Source: CBDEGU01 sp965238045 (GTDB taxonomy: Bacteria > Acidobacteriota > Terriglobia > Bryobacterales > UBA6623). From it: a stretch of 64,000 bases of DNA. The stretch's first letter is position 1; the number at the start of each line of letters is the position of its first letter. Where the stretch lies: NCBI GenBank assembly GCA_965238045.1, contig CBDEGU010000012.1:682001-746000 (forward strand), in the 5' to 3' direction. Of the stretch, positions 1-9,398 are shown piece by piece. The notes under the pieces were generated by a model, which was not told where the DNA came from, searched no databases, and worked only from the letters and a program-made list of their open reading frames with translations. The translations under genes were made by a program, and so were the position numbers.

Positions 1-1
1 G

Positions 2-895
2 CTGCGGCGGCTGATAGCTCAGAAGACCGGCTTGGCCCGTGACGATCAAGCGGACCTGGCTGAGCGGGAGTACGCAGTGGGCGTTCTCGGGCTCGATCCG
101 ACCGGGACCACGATCGGAACTCTCACAGCGCTCCTCGCGCCGCAGCGACCCGAGGAGGTACGCCATGCCGCCGCCCGCGCCCTGGCTCGTTCGCCGCACG
201 GCGATGTGGCCGGTGTTTTCAGGGAACAGTGGCGCAGTTTTTCCGCGCCCATGCGCGAGATCGCGTTGGGTTGGTTCTTCGTCGACCGGGCGCGGCTTCC
301 CGTTTTGCTCGACGCGGTGGAGGCGGGCGAGATTCAACCCTGGTCGCTCGGGCGCGCCCGCAGCCGGCAGTTGCAGCGCTATCCCGACGAGGAAATCAAA
401 CAACGTGCCCTAGCGCTGCTCGAGCAAGCCCAGGGCGAAGAGCGTCAAGCCGTTTATGAGCGCTACCTCCCCGCGTTGCGCTTGACGGGCGACCCCGAGC
501 ACGGCCGGCGGATTTTTCAAGACGCCTGTTCGGACTGCCACAAGATCGGCGACCATGGCCACGAGGTCGGTCCGGATTTGATGTCGGTAACTGCCCGCTA
601 CAAAGAGGTGTTGCTCGCCGATATCCTGATACCGAACCAGGCGGTCGAAACCGGCTATGAGGAATATCTGGTCGAGACGGTCGATGGGCAATCCCTTTCC
701 GGGATCATCGCCAAGCAGACCCCGACAACGCTGACCATCCGACGGGCGAAGGGCGAGGAGGACACCGTGCTGCGGAAGAACGTCAAGAGTATGTATTCCC
801 TGAGTGTTTCACCCATGCCGGAAGACGTCGAGCAGAACGTCGATGTGCAGGGGATGGCCGACCTGATTGCCTACGTCAAAAGCTTGGGAACCTGA
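2..895 (+). CDS. HEAT-repeat / c-type cytochrome protein, C-terminal part
   Basis: The reading frame is open at the window edge, so this is the 3' part of a longer gene. The first two thirds are Ala/Leu/Arg-rich helices that look like HEAT-type repeats. Near position 528 lies a heme c attachment motif CSDCH, followed by a PDLMSV segment and an ending typical of the heme-binding domain found in Planctomycetes and Acidobacteria (TIGR02603-like). Such proteins are exported and usually pair a beta-propeller with HEAT repeats and one heme c; the electron partner is unknown. The stop is 26 bp before the first ceramidase-like gene, so it probably belongs to that operon. Confidence 0.8.
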   Translation: MRRLIAQKTGLARDDQADLAEREYAVGVLGLDPTGTTIGTLTALLAPQRPEEVRHAAARALARSPHGDVAGVFREQWRSFSAPMREIALGWFFVDRARLPVLLDAVEAGEIQPWSLGRARSRQLQRYPDEEIKQRALALLEQAQGEERQAVYERYLPALRLTGDPEHGRRIFQDACSDCHKIGDHGHEVGPDLMSVTARYKEVLLADILIPNQAVETGYEEYLVETVDGQSLSGIIAKQTPTTLTIRRAKGEEDTVLRKNVKSMYSLSVSPMPEDVEQNVDVQGMADLIAYVKSLGT

Positions 896-921
896 GTCGC
901 CAAGCGAAGGAGAATCAAACG

Positions 922-2379
922 ATGCAAGCGATAAGGGATCTCCTGGCTCGCGCCGTCTCGCTGGCAATCGGCGGGCTGTTGCTCGCGCTGACCGTCCTGC
1001 TGCCAGTGCGGGCGAGCGAGCTACGCGTCGGAACGGCCTCGGTCGTTATTACGCCTCCGACCGGAATGCCGATGGCAGGCTCCTACTCGCTGCGGTTGTC
1101 GGAAGGAGTGATGGACGAATTGCGTGCCAAGACCTTGGTCCTCGACAAGGACGGAGTCCGGGTGGCGCTCGTGGCGTGCGATCTCGTGGCCTTAAGCGAC
1201 GAAATCGTGATCGATGCTCGAAAACTCATCGAGGAACAGACAGGCATTCCGGCTCATCACGTGATGATCAGCGCCACTCATACTCATTCCGGTCCCTTCA
1301 TACCAGGCCGCGCGAGTTTCGACAAGTACTTTGGCGGAGAGCTCGAAGTCTCGAAACAGTTTCGGCGGGACCTGCCCGTCAAGATCGCGGAATCCGTTCG
1401 CCAGGCCGCCGAGCATCTCGAGCCCGCCGCAGCCTCGGCGGGAGTGGGCTCGGAATCCGCGGTGAGCTTCAACCGGCGCTACCTCATGAAAGACGGCTCG
1501 GTCCGTACAAACCCTGGGCTCGGGAACCCGGACGTTGTACGCCCTGTCGGCCCGATCGATCCCGACATCGCCATCGTCTACTTCAAGAGTCTTGGTGAGA
1601 CGGAAGGTAAGCCCCTGGCCACCTATGTCAATCACGCACTCCACGCGGCCGTTACCGGCGGCCGCCGGTTCTCCTCGGATTTCCCCGGCGTCATCGCCCG
1701 GCTTCTGGGCGACGTAAAAGGGGAAGACATGCTGACGCTCTTCACCGCCGGCACCTGCGGAAACGTGAATCATCTGAATGTCGGATCGAAGGAGCGCCGC
1801 AGTGGTTTTCGGGAAGCTAACCGGATCGGCACGATCCTGGCGGCTGAGGTTCTGAAGACGTACGACCGGATGGAGCCCGTCGAAGACGGTCCGCTCCAAG
1901 TCCGGCACGAGATCGTCAAGCTGCCGCTTTTCGAGATCACCGAGGAGGACGTGCGAAAGGCTCGCGCGGTGATAGCCGATTTCGGCAAGCCTGACGGTCC
2001 AGGAACGCGACCCCTCGCGGACGCCTTCAGAGGGTTGGATGTAGCCGAGCGCAACGGAAAGCCCATCGAGAAGGAAGTTCAGGTCATCACGCTCGGCGAC
2101 CAAGTGGCGTGGGTCTCGCTTCCCGGGGAGATCTTCGTCGAACTGGGATTGCTGATCAAGGAAGCGTCCCCGTTCCCGTACACGATCGTGGCCGAGTTGG
2201 CCAACGGTTGGGTCAGCTACGTGCCGGACCGCAAGGCCTATCCCGAAGGCAGCTACGAGGTGATGAGCGCCCGCTGCGCGCCCGGGTGCGGCGAAAAGAT
2301 GGTTGACGCGGCAGTCCGCATGCTGATTGAGATGCACGATAGGACCCAACCAAACCAAGGCTTCAGCTTCGAAAGATAG
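922..2379 (+). CDS. Neutral/alkaline ceramidase-like exported hydrolase, paralog 1
   Basis: 485 residues. A hydrophobic signal peptide spans about residues 5-33. The mature part opens with ELRVGTASVVITPP and carries ATHTHSGP, the N-terminal zinc-binding signature of the neutral/alkaline ceramidase family (PF04734). Later motifs fit the family: NHALH, LPGEIFVE and SYVPDRKAYPEG. Where true ceramidases have a nucleophilic Ser in GDVSPN, this protein has GTCGNVNH, so amide hydrolysis of ceramide is not assured. AGGAGA stands ahead of the ATG. It lies 12 bp before a close paralog. I infer a periplasmic zinc hydrolase of unknown substrate. Confidence 0.85.
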   Translation: MQAIRDLLARAVSLAIGGLLLALTVLLPVRASELRVGTASVVITPPTGMPMAGSYSLRLSEGVMDELRAKTLVLDKDGVRVALVACDLVALSDEIVIDARKLIEEQTGIPAHHVMISATHTHSGPFIPGRASFDKYFGGELEVSKQFRRDLPVKIAESVRQAAEHLEPAAASAGVGSESAVSFNRRYLMKDGSVRTNPGLGNPDVVRPVGPIDPDIAIVYFKSLGETEGKPLATYVNHALHAAVTGGRRFSSDFPGVIARLLGDVKGEDMLTLFTAGTCGNVNHLNVGSKERRSGFREANRIGTILAAEVLKTYDRMEPVEDGPLQVRHEIVKLPLFEITEEDVRKARAVIADFGKPDGPGTRPLADAFRGLDVAERNGKPIEKEVQVITLGDQVAWVSLPGEIFVELGLLIKEASPFPYTIVAELANGWVSYVPDRKAYPEGSYEVMSARCAPGCGEKMVDAAVRMLIEMHDRTQPNQGFSFER

Positions 2380-2391
2380 CCCGGAGGCTTC

Positions 2392-3783
2392 ATGAAAAAG
2401 ACATCCATTCTCCTGGCCATTCTCATCTGGCTGGCAGGAGTCAACACAGTGTCGGCAGCCGAGCTGCGGGTCGGTCGGGCCGCCACGAAAATCACCCCAG
2501 GAGCCGGGATGCCCATGGCGGGCTACTACCGCGTCCGCCTGAATGAGGGCGTCCACGACGACCTGTGGGCGAAAGCGATCGTGCTCGAGTACGAAGGGAC
2601 ACGGGCGGCCCTCGTGGCGTTGGATCTCGTGTCGATTCCCGAGCGTTTTGTCGCGGAAGCGCGTCGCGAGATCGAGTCACGAACAGGCATCCCAGGCGAT
2701 TCCGTCATGATTAGCGCCACTCATTCGCACACCGGTCCCGAGATGGGAGCCCGGCTCAAGGGCGTCGACGCCAAGGCGGAAAAGATTGCGGCGAACTACC
2801 ACAGACGTCTGCCGGTCTGGATCGCCGAGAGCGTCGAGAAAGCGGCGGCGGACCTCCAGCGGGCAAGCGTGTCAGCGGCGGTTGGACACGAACACAACAT
2901 CAGCTTTATCCGGCGTTTTCGAATGAAGGACGGGCGCGTAGGCTGGAATCCCGGTAAGCTGAACCCCGAGATCGTCCATCCCATCGGCACGATCGATCCC
3001 GACGTTCCTGTCGTCTATTTCTCAACACCCGATCGCGAACCTCTTGCCACATATGTGAACTTCGCGAATCATCTCGACACCGTCGGCGGTATGAAATTCT
3101 CGGCTGACTATCCTTACACGCTCGCCAAACAACTGAGGGAAGTCCATGGTCCTGATATGGTGACCACATTTACGATCGGAACAGCAGGGAACATCAACCA
3201 TATTGACGTGAAGAGCCCGACTCGCCAAAAAGGCCATGGTGAAGCGGCCCGGATCGGCACGATCCTGGTCGGCGAAGTGCTGCGCACTTTCCGGCGACTG
3301 AAGGACATCGAGCCGGGCGCGATCCAAGCCTCACGCGAGATCGTTCTGCTCGACCCCGCGCCGATCAAGGCGGACGACCCCGAATGGGCACGCAGCGTCC
3401 TCGCCCGGTACGGCACCCCGGACGCCGCCCCTTTTTACGAACAAGTCCATGCCTTCAAGGTTCTCGACATCGAAAAGCTCAAAGGCAAGCCCATCGAGGC
3501 CGAGGTCCAGGTCATTACTTTAGGCGACCACATCGCCTGGGTCGGACTGCCGGGTGAGATCTTCGTCGAGTTGGGCCGCGCCATCAAGGTGAGGTCCCCG
3601 TTCCCACTGACGATCATCGCGGAGTTGGCAAACGGCTCGATCGGCTACGTGCCCGACCGCAGAGCCTACCCCGAGGGAGCCTACGAAGTGATCAGCACAC
3701 GTGTCGCGGCCGGTGGCGGAGAGAAGCTTGTCGAAGCCGCGACGCGACAACTGGTCGCCCTTCGCGATCGGTTTCTTCCCTAA
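2392..3783 (+). CDS. Neutral/alkaline ceramidase-like exported hydrolase, paralog 2
   Basis: 463 residues, colinear with the upstream gene: signal peptide at residues 3-23, then ELRVGRAATKITPG, SATHSHTGPEMG (zinc signature), NFANHLD, GTAGNINH, LPGEIFVELG and GYVPDRRAYPEG. The serine-containing GDVSPN box is again replaced, here by GTAGNINH. GGAGG precedes the ATG by about 6 bp. It sits 12 bp behind paralog 1 and one base before paralog 3, so the three are almost surely co-transcribed and arose by tandem duplication. Substrate unknown. Confidence 0.85.
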   Translation: MKKTSILLAILIWLAGVNTVSAAELRVGRAATKITPGAGMPMAGYYRVRLNEGVHDDLWAKAIVLEYEGTRAALVALDLVSIPERFVAEARREIESRTGIPGDSVMISATHSHTGPEMGARLKGVDAKAEKIAANYHRRLPVWIAESVEKAAADLQRASVSAAVGHEHNISFIRRFRMKDGRVGWNPGKLNPEIVHPIGTIDPDVPVVYFSTPDREPLATYVNFANHLDTVGGMKFSADYPYTLAKQLREVHGPDMVTTFTIGTAGNINHIDVKSPTRQKGHGEAARIGTILVGEVLRTFRRLKDIEPGAIQASREIVLLDPAPIKADDPEWARSVLARYGTPDAAPFYEQVHAFKVLDIEKLKGKPIEAEVQVITLGDHIAWVGLPGEIFVELGRAIKVRSPFPLTIIAELANGSIGYVPDRRAYPEGAYEVISTRVAAGGGEKLVEAATRQLVALRDRFLP

Positions 3784-3784
3784 C

Positions 3785-4504
3785 ATGACACGACGCGACT
3801 TGCTTTCAACGCTTCCCGCATCCCTTGCCGCTGCCAGAAAGGGTGCAGCTCAAGTCAGCTCCACAGCTGCTCACGGCGGGAACCTTCGGGCCGGTGCGGC
3901 GACCAGCAACATCACCCCTCCTCTCGGCATCTCACTCGACGGACCGATTTCGCAAAATGGCCCGGCCCGCCACGTTCACGATGAACTTCACGCGCGCTGC
4001 ATCATCCTCGACGACGGCGCGACGCAAATCGCTATCGCCGTATGCGACAGCACAATGATGTGGCAGGACCTGATCGACGAGGCCAAAGCCATCGCATCGG
4101 AAACGACGGGCTTACCGGCCGAGCGGATGCTCATCGCGGCCACTCACACCCACAGCACCCCTCGGCTGGGTGTGCGTAACGGTGAGATCGAGCGTTGGTA
4201 CCGCGAATTCCTTCCTCGCCGCATCGCTGACGGCATCGTACGCGCGTTCAACAATCTTTCGCCCGCCCGTATCGGCTGGGGTTCAGTGCAGGCTCCGGAG
4301 TTCCTGTTCAATCGACGTTGGTTCGTGAAGGCGGAGTCGATTCCCCCGAACCCGTTCAGAGAAAAAGGCGACCGCGTCCAGATGAACCCTCCGGCGGGCA
4401 TTGTCAAGTTAACGCATGACGGGCTGAGACAGCCCCAAGATATGGGCAGCGAGACCGCGCCTGAGTACTCGATATGGTGGCTTGGTCCCTCCGAAATCAG
4501 TTAA
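3785..4504 (+). pseudogene. Ceramidase-like paralog 3, truncated by a mini-IS
   Basis: The start one base after the previous stop gives MTRRDLLSTLPASL, a twin-arginine signal peptide, unlike the Sec-type signals of paralogs 1 and 2. ITPPLG, a zinc signature ATHTHSTPRLG and an FNRRW motif follow. After RVQMNPPAG the homology ends abruptly, where the paralogs continue for over 200 residues. The break is exactly at the left inverted repeat of a 122-bp element (4396-4517), which supplies a foreign 35-residue tail and the stop. No continuation is seen downstream, so the 3' half is lost. Confidence 0.8.
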
Positions 4505-4517
4505 CTTGACAATACCC
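4396..4517. mobile_element. 122-bp mini-element with IS6-like inverted repeats
   Basis: Bounded by 18-bp inverted repeats: GGGCATTGTCAAGTTAAC at 4396-4413 and its near-perfect complement at 4500-4517 (one mismatch). The same end sequence occurs beside IS6-type transposase fragments at 9.4, 17.4 and 23.9 kb, so this looks like a non-autonomous derivative of that IS. The interior codes for nothing recognisable. The flanking 8-mers (4388-4395, 4518-4525) do not match, so no target duplication remains and a deletion probably accompanied insertion. Confidence 0.7.
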
Positions 4518-5491
4518 CCGCCTACGCTACCGAGCCCTCTCGAATGGCGGCCAGCCAGGCATCGAGAAAGAACACAAAGGTCCTGTTGCGCTGGCCTGAT
4601 TATATCCCATGAGTCCAGTGGTTCGCCAAAACTAGGTAGCCGTTTAGCTTGAAGTGCTCGCGCCGAATCTCACTTGACAGCCAGGCCCGCTGTTCGCACA
4701 TTCTGGTAGCAGTGATTCAGCTGATTTCCTCGTCCGTGCGACTGCTCCACCTGGTTTTCCCCAGCCGCAGGAGCCTCACTCTCGAGAATTTTGCTCTTCG
4801 TCAGGCGCTTCCGTCATCGAGTGTTGCTACGCGGCCAGTTGCACTCGCCTATCGTCGACAATGACCAAGATCGTGAAGTGGGCGAACACCGACTTGACCT
4901 TCTCCCATGCCAGCAAAACGATCCTCGACGAGAAGATCTCCCTGAACGTTAGCCGCCGCCTCGCCAGACCCTACCGCGATGGTAAGGCGTCCCGATGTTG
5001 GTGCAGAAAGTCTTGCCGCAAGGGTGGCATCGGTTTCGACGACGCTTTCCCCTTTTCATCCGGTAGAAGCCGTGACGGACGACCCTTCCAGCGGCGGCTT
5101 TTCTTAACAACGGGCATTCCCTATTTGTGCGGCTGAGACTCTTCATTGCTCCTGGACCGGTCAACGGTAGGACTGGTCACCCGAAATTGAGTCTTAAATC
5201 CTAGCCGCTACGCGAGTTACGATTGGACCGCCAACAGTTAATGGCGGAAGCACCACAATACCAAGAAGACCGGCTCGTTCAAGAGTCCGACCTTCAATTT
5301 CGATCGGCTACGGAGTTTTGGCGAAGGACACCCTTCAGAAGCTCGTCGAAGGGGTAGAAAACGCCTGGAACCAACCGCGCTTAGCGCCCTTACCCCCGGG
5401 AGCACCGCTCAGGCACGCCGCGGCGGCAAAACGGACACGGGACGGACGCAGAGTGATTTCATCAACACAACTCGATGATTCCACGTAGGTT
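4518..5491. other. Gene-free stretch with degraded IS fragments
   Basis: No intact gene. Around 4709-4864 (+) a frame reads like the N-terminus of an integrase-core transposase (ISSSVRLLHLVFPSRRSL, then LTLENFALRQ). Around 4960-5110 (-) a zinc-ribbon-like piece appears with RCHPCGKTF and GTPYHRG, typical of transposase N-termini, although the first Cys pair is damaged. 5165-5491 shows nothing recognisable. I read the region as an IS graveyard. Confidence 0.4.
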
Positions 5492-5971
5492 ATGTGTTTT
5501 GACGACATGCATGTTCCCATACTTGATACACTGCGTACAACTTTTGTCGGTTTGTCTCCCAAAGCAAGTTGGCGGCGGGAAAAGGTGCAGTTCAAAGGCA
5601 CGCGCTACTTGTTGTTGAAGAACCCGTGGAACCTGACCGCAGATCAAAAGGAGCGCCTTTCGACGCTGGTCCGGTCGAACACGCTGATCACGCCGGCTTG
5701 GTACTTAAAGGAGTCGTTTCAACTCTTCTTCGAATACAAGCAGGTCGGCGCGGGGGCAGGCTCCTCTGGAGTGCTGGATGCGCTCGCGGCTGGAGCCGTT
5801 CAAAGAAGCTTGGTCACGATGCTGCTGCGCTTATCCAACGGGGCCTTGGAAGGGATGAACAGCAAGATCAAGCTGATCAGCCACCGCACCTTCGGCTTCC
5901 GCACCGTCGGGCACTACGCGGCGGCCATCTACCACTGCTGCGCTCGGTTGCCGCTGCCCGAAGAGGCCTGA
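5492..5971 (+). pseudogene. ISL3-family transposase, C-terminal remnant
   Basis: A 159-residue frame whose useful part begins near residue 28: GTRYLLLKNPWNLTADQKER, then SNGALEGMNSKIKLISHRTFGFR, the C-terminal catalytic portion of ISL3-type DDE transposases (the E of LEG/LEGMN being the last acidic residue). The N-terminal zinc finger and first two acidic residues are absent, and a stretch before LSNGALEG looks frameshifted. It is about a third of family length, so it is a dead fragment. Confidence 0.75.
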
Positions 5972-6022
5972 TCACACTTTTGGGAGAGGAGCCTTTTTTG
6001 CGTCTACCCACAGGAGAGAACT

Positions 6023-7288
6023 ATGAATATGCAGCGACGTCAGTTTCTAGCTACCGGCATTGTAGCCGCTTCGAGCGCCGTTCAGTCCGGTCGCGGGGAG
6101 GGCCGCGAGGCTTCTCCCGGCCTTCGCGATTTTTCAGCTGTACGAGCCGATTTTCCTCGCGCGAACACTCGGACCTACTTCAACACAGCCTCTTCACATC
6201 CTCTGAGCATACACGCCTCCCAAGTCATGCATAACTACATCGACTACCTGACGGACGATGTTACGCGTGCCCCTTGGACGCCCAGTGAAAGCCGTGAAGT
6301 TTTCGGGGCACGGCTTCGTGAAGTGAAACCTATGTTTGCCAAGCTGGTTAATGCCAAGCCGTCAGAGATCGCCTACACCCGCAGTACGACCGTGGGCGAA
6401 AACATGATCGTCAACGGGATGAATATCCAAGCTTCAGGTGGCAATGTGGTAACCAATGATCTCCATTTCTCCAGCTGCCTACACAACTACAAGATGCGCC
6501 AGAAGGCCGGCTTAGATGTGCGGATCGTGAAGCATCGTAACTGGCAGATCGATATCCGAGACATGGAAAGAGTCGTGGACCGAAACACCAAACTGATTGC
6601 AATCGCCCTTGTCTCAAATGTCAATGGCTATCTCCACGAGGTGAAGGCGATCAGCGAGCTGGCACATACCTACGGTGCCTACGTGTACGCAGATATCATT
6701 CAGTGCGCTGGCGCAGTCCCAATCGATGTCAAGGCCATGGGTATCGATTTCGCCGCTTGCTCGACCTATAAGTGGCTCATGGGCCTAACGGGTTTTGCCT
6801 TCCTGTACGTCCGCGAGGATCTGCAGGGCACGGTCGTGAGGCCCACACAGTTCGGTGGCGGCGTTCAGTTCAACTATTCTCCGTGGGTTCCGACCCCTGA
6901 CGCCGGCCGGGAGGAGATTATCTTCAATCCTAGATCGGGGGCCTCTCGCTACCAGGTCGGCAACGTCTCGGACATCGCCGCAGTCTGTCAGTCGGAGAGC
7001 CTCAAGTACATCCAGCAGCTTGGCGTTGACAACATCCGGGCGCACGCTAAGTCTCTGACAGAGCGGCTGCAGAAGGAGCTTCCATCCATGGGGTACCCCT
7101 CGATCACGCCAAGGGAGAATGAGAGCACCATTGTGACGTTCCTGCTCAAAGACCCTGAGGGAACCCGGGAAAAGCTGAAGAAAGCCAACATCGAATTAAC
7201 CATCAGATTTGGCAACCACATGAGGATCGCGGTGTCTGTGTTCAACAATCACGCGGACGTCGAGCACCTACTTGAGGTGCTCTCCTAA
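6023..7288 (+). CDS. Tat-exported class V aminotransferase (PLP fold type I)
   Basis: 421 residues. The N-terminus MNMQRRQFLATGIVAASS is a twin-arginine signal, so the enzyme is probably periplasmic. The rest is a full-length class V aminotransferase of the isopenicillin N epimerase / cysteine desulfurase type: TRSTTVGENM near residue 125, ADIIQCAGAVPID (PLP-ring Asp/His region) and CSTYKWLMG with the probable PLP lysine near residue 248. CAGGAGAG precedes the ATG. It is flanked by an ISL3 remnant and IS256. Reaction unknown: the family covers epimerases, desulfurases and lyases. A second class V enzyme, cytosolic, lies at 62.5 kb. Confidence 0.85.
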   Translation: MNMQRRQFLATGIVAASSAVQSGRGEGREASPGLRDFSAVRADFPRANTRTYFNTASSHPLSIHASQVMHNYIDYLTDDVTRAPWTPSESREVFGARLREVKPMFAKLVNAKPSEIAYTRSTTVGENMIVNGMNIQASGGNVVTNDLHFSSCLHNYKMRQKAGLDVRIVKHRNWQIDIRDMERVVDRNTKLIAIALVSNVNGYLHEVKAISELAHTYGAYVYADIIQCAGAVPIDVKAMGIDFAACSTYKWLMGLTGFAFLYVREDLQGTVVRPTQFGGGVQFNYSPWVPTPDAGREEIIFNPRSGASRYQVGNVSDIAAVCQSESLKYIQQLGVDNIRAHAKSLTERLQKELPSMGYPSITPRENESTIVTFLLKDPEGTREKLKKANIELTIRFGNHMRIAVSVFNNHADVEHLLEVLS

Positions 7289-7535
7289 TACCGCTTGGTG
7301 CATAGTCAGGCGCTGACGGGCGGGTGCTTCCATTCTCGACTGTTGCCGATAGGCGGTTAAGTTTTTACGATACAATCACTTACAGCTAATTTCCGCGTTA
7401 ACAGCTTCAGTCGTCGCCAAAATTGGGTGTAAGTGCTTTCCTCGGAAGAAGATAAGAGTGAGGCCACAACAGTCGATGGGGGAAGCACCCCCATGACACT
7501 GGAAACAATTGTTGGAGAGGATCGGCCGCACTTGG

Positions 7536-8981
7536 AGATTGTCCCGAATCTAGTTGAAGGTGGAAGGGCGGCGGTTCTCAAGCCCGGTTCTCTGAGAGAA
7601 TCGAGCAAACCTTTCACCACAAAGGAGAACCGCCGTGAAGAAACGATATCACATTCTGGATTCCGCGAAGCAACAGCCAGTCAGCCCCAACGACCTCACC
7701 CGCCTGCTCAGCCAAAACTCCCAACTCATGCTGCCCTTGGTTGAACTGGTCGAGCAGTGCCGCGGAGCCGTCGACGAGGTTATCGACGTCACCGGCCGCG
7801 CCGCCATTCAAGCCGTGCTGGAACTGTCGGCGCAGCAAGTTACCGGTGGAAAACTTTCCCAGCCCGGCAAGAAGCGCCGCGGCGATGTGGTCCGCTGGGG
7901 CCGCCAGCCCGGTCGCGTCAAGCTCAGCAACCGCAAACTGCGCGTCAGCAAACCCAGACTGCGCAAACGCTCCGGCGGCGAGGTCAAAGTGCCCGCTTAC
8001 GAAGCGATGCAGGACGACGAACGCCTCGGCGCGCGCATGCTCGACATTCTGATGAAGGGCGTCTCGACGCGCAACTATGCCGGGGTGATTGGCGCAATGG
8101 CCGGCACGGCCGGGGTGTCGAAATCCGCCGTCAGCCGGGAGGCAGTCGAGGCCGCCGAAAAGAGCATCGACGAAGTGCTCACGCGGCGCCTGGATGAGTT
8201 GGATCTGCTGGTGATCTACGTGGACGGTTTGATCTTCGCAGATCATGTAGTGCTTGCAGCGGTGGGCGTAGACCGTCAGGGCAACAAACATGTGCTGGGA
8301 TTGCAGCACGCCGCCACTGAGAGCACAGCCGCCGCCGAAGACTTGCTGAGGGGCATGGTCGAGCGGGGAGTATCGACGGAGAAAAACAGGCTCTTCGTGC
8401 TCGATGGATCGAAGGCCCTGCGGGCGGCGGTGCGGCGGGTCTTCGGCAAAGTTCCGGTGCAGCGCTGCCGTGCTCACAAGCTGCGCAATGTCGTCGAGCG
8501 GCTGCCTAAGGCCGAGCGCGATCAGGCCAAAGCGGCGATCCGGGCCGCCTGGCGGCTGGGAGCCCAAGATGGACAAGCGCGGCTGGAGAAGCTAGCCCAG
8601 TGGTACGAGGGTGACTGGCCCGAGGCGGCGGTGAGTTTGCGCGAAGGCATGGAGGAGTGTTTCACCATCAACCGCCTGGGTGCGCCGCCGTCGCTGCATC
8701 GCTGCCTGGCGACGACGAACATCGTCGAGTCTCCTAACGCCGGGGTGCGGCGGAGAACGCGGCGAGTGACCCGCTGGAAGGACGCGGCCATGGTGTGTCG
8801 CTGGGCCACGGCTGCATTCCTCGATACCGAGAAAAGCTTCCGCAAGATCATGGGTTACAAGGATCTGTGGATGCTCGACGCCATCCTCAATCCGGCCAAG
8901 GCCACAGCAGCAAAGGCTGCCTAGTACAATGCTCTTTTACGCCGCCGCCCTACAAACCCTCAACTACGATTGGGACACTCT
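7536..8981 (+). mobile_element. Complete IS256-family element with target duplication
   Basis: The left end AGATTGTCCC near 7536 and the right end GGGACACTCT near 8981 form imperfect inverted repeats extending about 25 bp inward. The host sequence CCGCACTTGG occurs directly outside both ends (7526-7535 and 8982-8991), an 8-10 bp target duplication. Removing the element and one repeat restores a continuous short frame reading TIVGEDRPHLALEVYWDG, of unknown function, so the insertion looks fairly recent. The last ~65 bp recur at 20.4 kb as a scar. The 247 bp before the element (7289-7535) hold no gene I recognise. Confidence 0.88.
7635..8924 (+). CDS. IS256-family (mutator-type) transposase
   Basis: 429 residues, the usual family length. 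Recognisable parts: YEAMQDDERLGARMLDILMKG and GVSKSAVSRE (N-terminal HTH), LLVIYVDGLIF (first catalytic Asp), LFVLDGSKALRAAVRR (second Asp), VQRCRAHKLRNVVERLP (conserved C/H and R residues) and TNIVESPNAGVRRRTRRVTRW (catalytic Glu and basic C-terminus). GGAGAA precedes the ATG. The frame is intact and flanked by good inverted repeats, so the enzyme may be active. Confidence 0.93.
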   Translation: MKKRYHILDSAKQQPVSPNDLTRLLSQNSQLMLPLVELVEQCRGAVDEVIDVTGRAAIQAVLELSAQQVTGGKLSQPGKKRRGDVVRWGRQPGRVKLSNRKLRVSKPRLRKRSGGEVKVPAYEAMQDDERLGARMLDILMKGVSTRNYAGVIGAMAGTAGVSKSAVSREAVEAAEKSIDEVLTRRLDELDLLVIYVDGLIFADHVVLAAVGVDRQGNKHVLGLQHAATESTAAAEDLLRGMVERGVSTEKNRLFVLDGSKALRAAVRRVFGKVPVQRCRAHKLRNVVERLPKAERDQAKAAIRAAWRLGAQDGQARLEKLAQWYEGDWPEAAVSLREGMEECFTINRLGAPPSLHRCLATTNIVESPNAGVRRRTRRVTRWKDAAMVCRWATAAFLDTEKSFRKIMGYKDLWMLDAILNPAKATAAKAA

Positions 8982-9059
8982 CCGCACTTGGCGCTGGAAG
9001 TCTACTGGGACGGAAGCAGCCCTGGGCAGCGGCGCGGCGAACGCAGCGCAAAACAACAA

Positions 9060-9307
9060 ACTAAGCGTAACGGCTGGACAGGGCGTTGGTGCATGAATCG
9101 ACTTCGCCTCCCACGCTAGCATCGACTCGGCGTCCCGATCCATCATGGAGATCAGGGGGGCGAAGTCATGGCCGCAAGGAAGTTGAGCCGAGTCAACCGC
9201 AAGTACAAGAGGAAGTACAGAATCCGGAACTGGAGCGAGTACGAGCGTGGCCTCAGGAACTGCGGCGACGTCACGATCTGGCTGAGCGAGGAAGCCATCG
9301 CCGCGTG
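9060..9307 (+). pseudogene. IS5-family transposase, N-terminal fragment and left end
   Basis: From ATG 9168 the frame reads RKLSRVNRKYKRKYRIRNWS, then GDVTIWLSEEAIAA, the characteristic first ~45 residues of IS5/IS903-like transposases. The preceding ~95 bp probably include the IS left end. Homology stops at 9307, where a fragment of peroxiredoxin coding sequence begins, so the element was cut by recombination. Confidence 0.7.
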
Positions 9308-9398
9308 TGATCGATCGGGCCGGAATCATCCGCAACCGCCACGTCACCGCCGATTACCTGAAACGGATGGAGCCCGAGGACGTCATAGCTGCCCCTAA
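9308..9398 (+). pseudogene. Duplicated 3' end of the 24-kb peroxiredoxin gene
   Basis: This 91-bp stretch encodes VIDRAGIIRNRHVTADYLKR and the residues after it, almost base for base identical with the C-terminus of the peroxiredoxin gene at 23974-24612 on the other strand. Here it is joined on the left to an IS5 fragment and on the right directly to an IS6-type end. The intact gene at 24 kb also has an IS6 remnant just beyond its stop, so IS-mediated duplication or inversion probably moved this piece. Confidence 0.85.

Noticed and set aside
1192..2556. 454-aa minus-strand frame antisense to the ceramidase-like genes
   Set aside because: Composition (His/Asp/Arg-rich) is that of an antisense shadow, and the plus-strand genes have clear motifs and starts.
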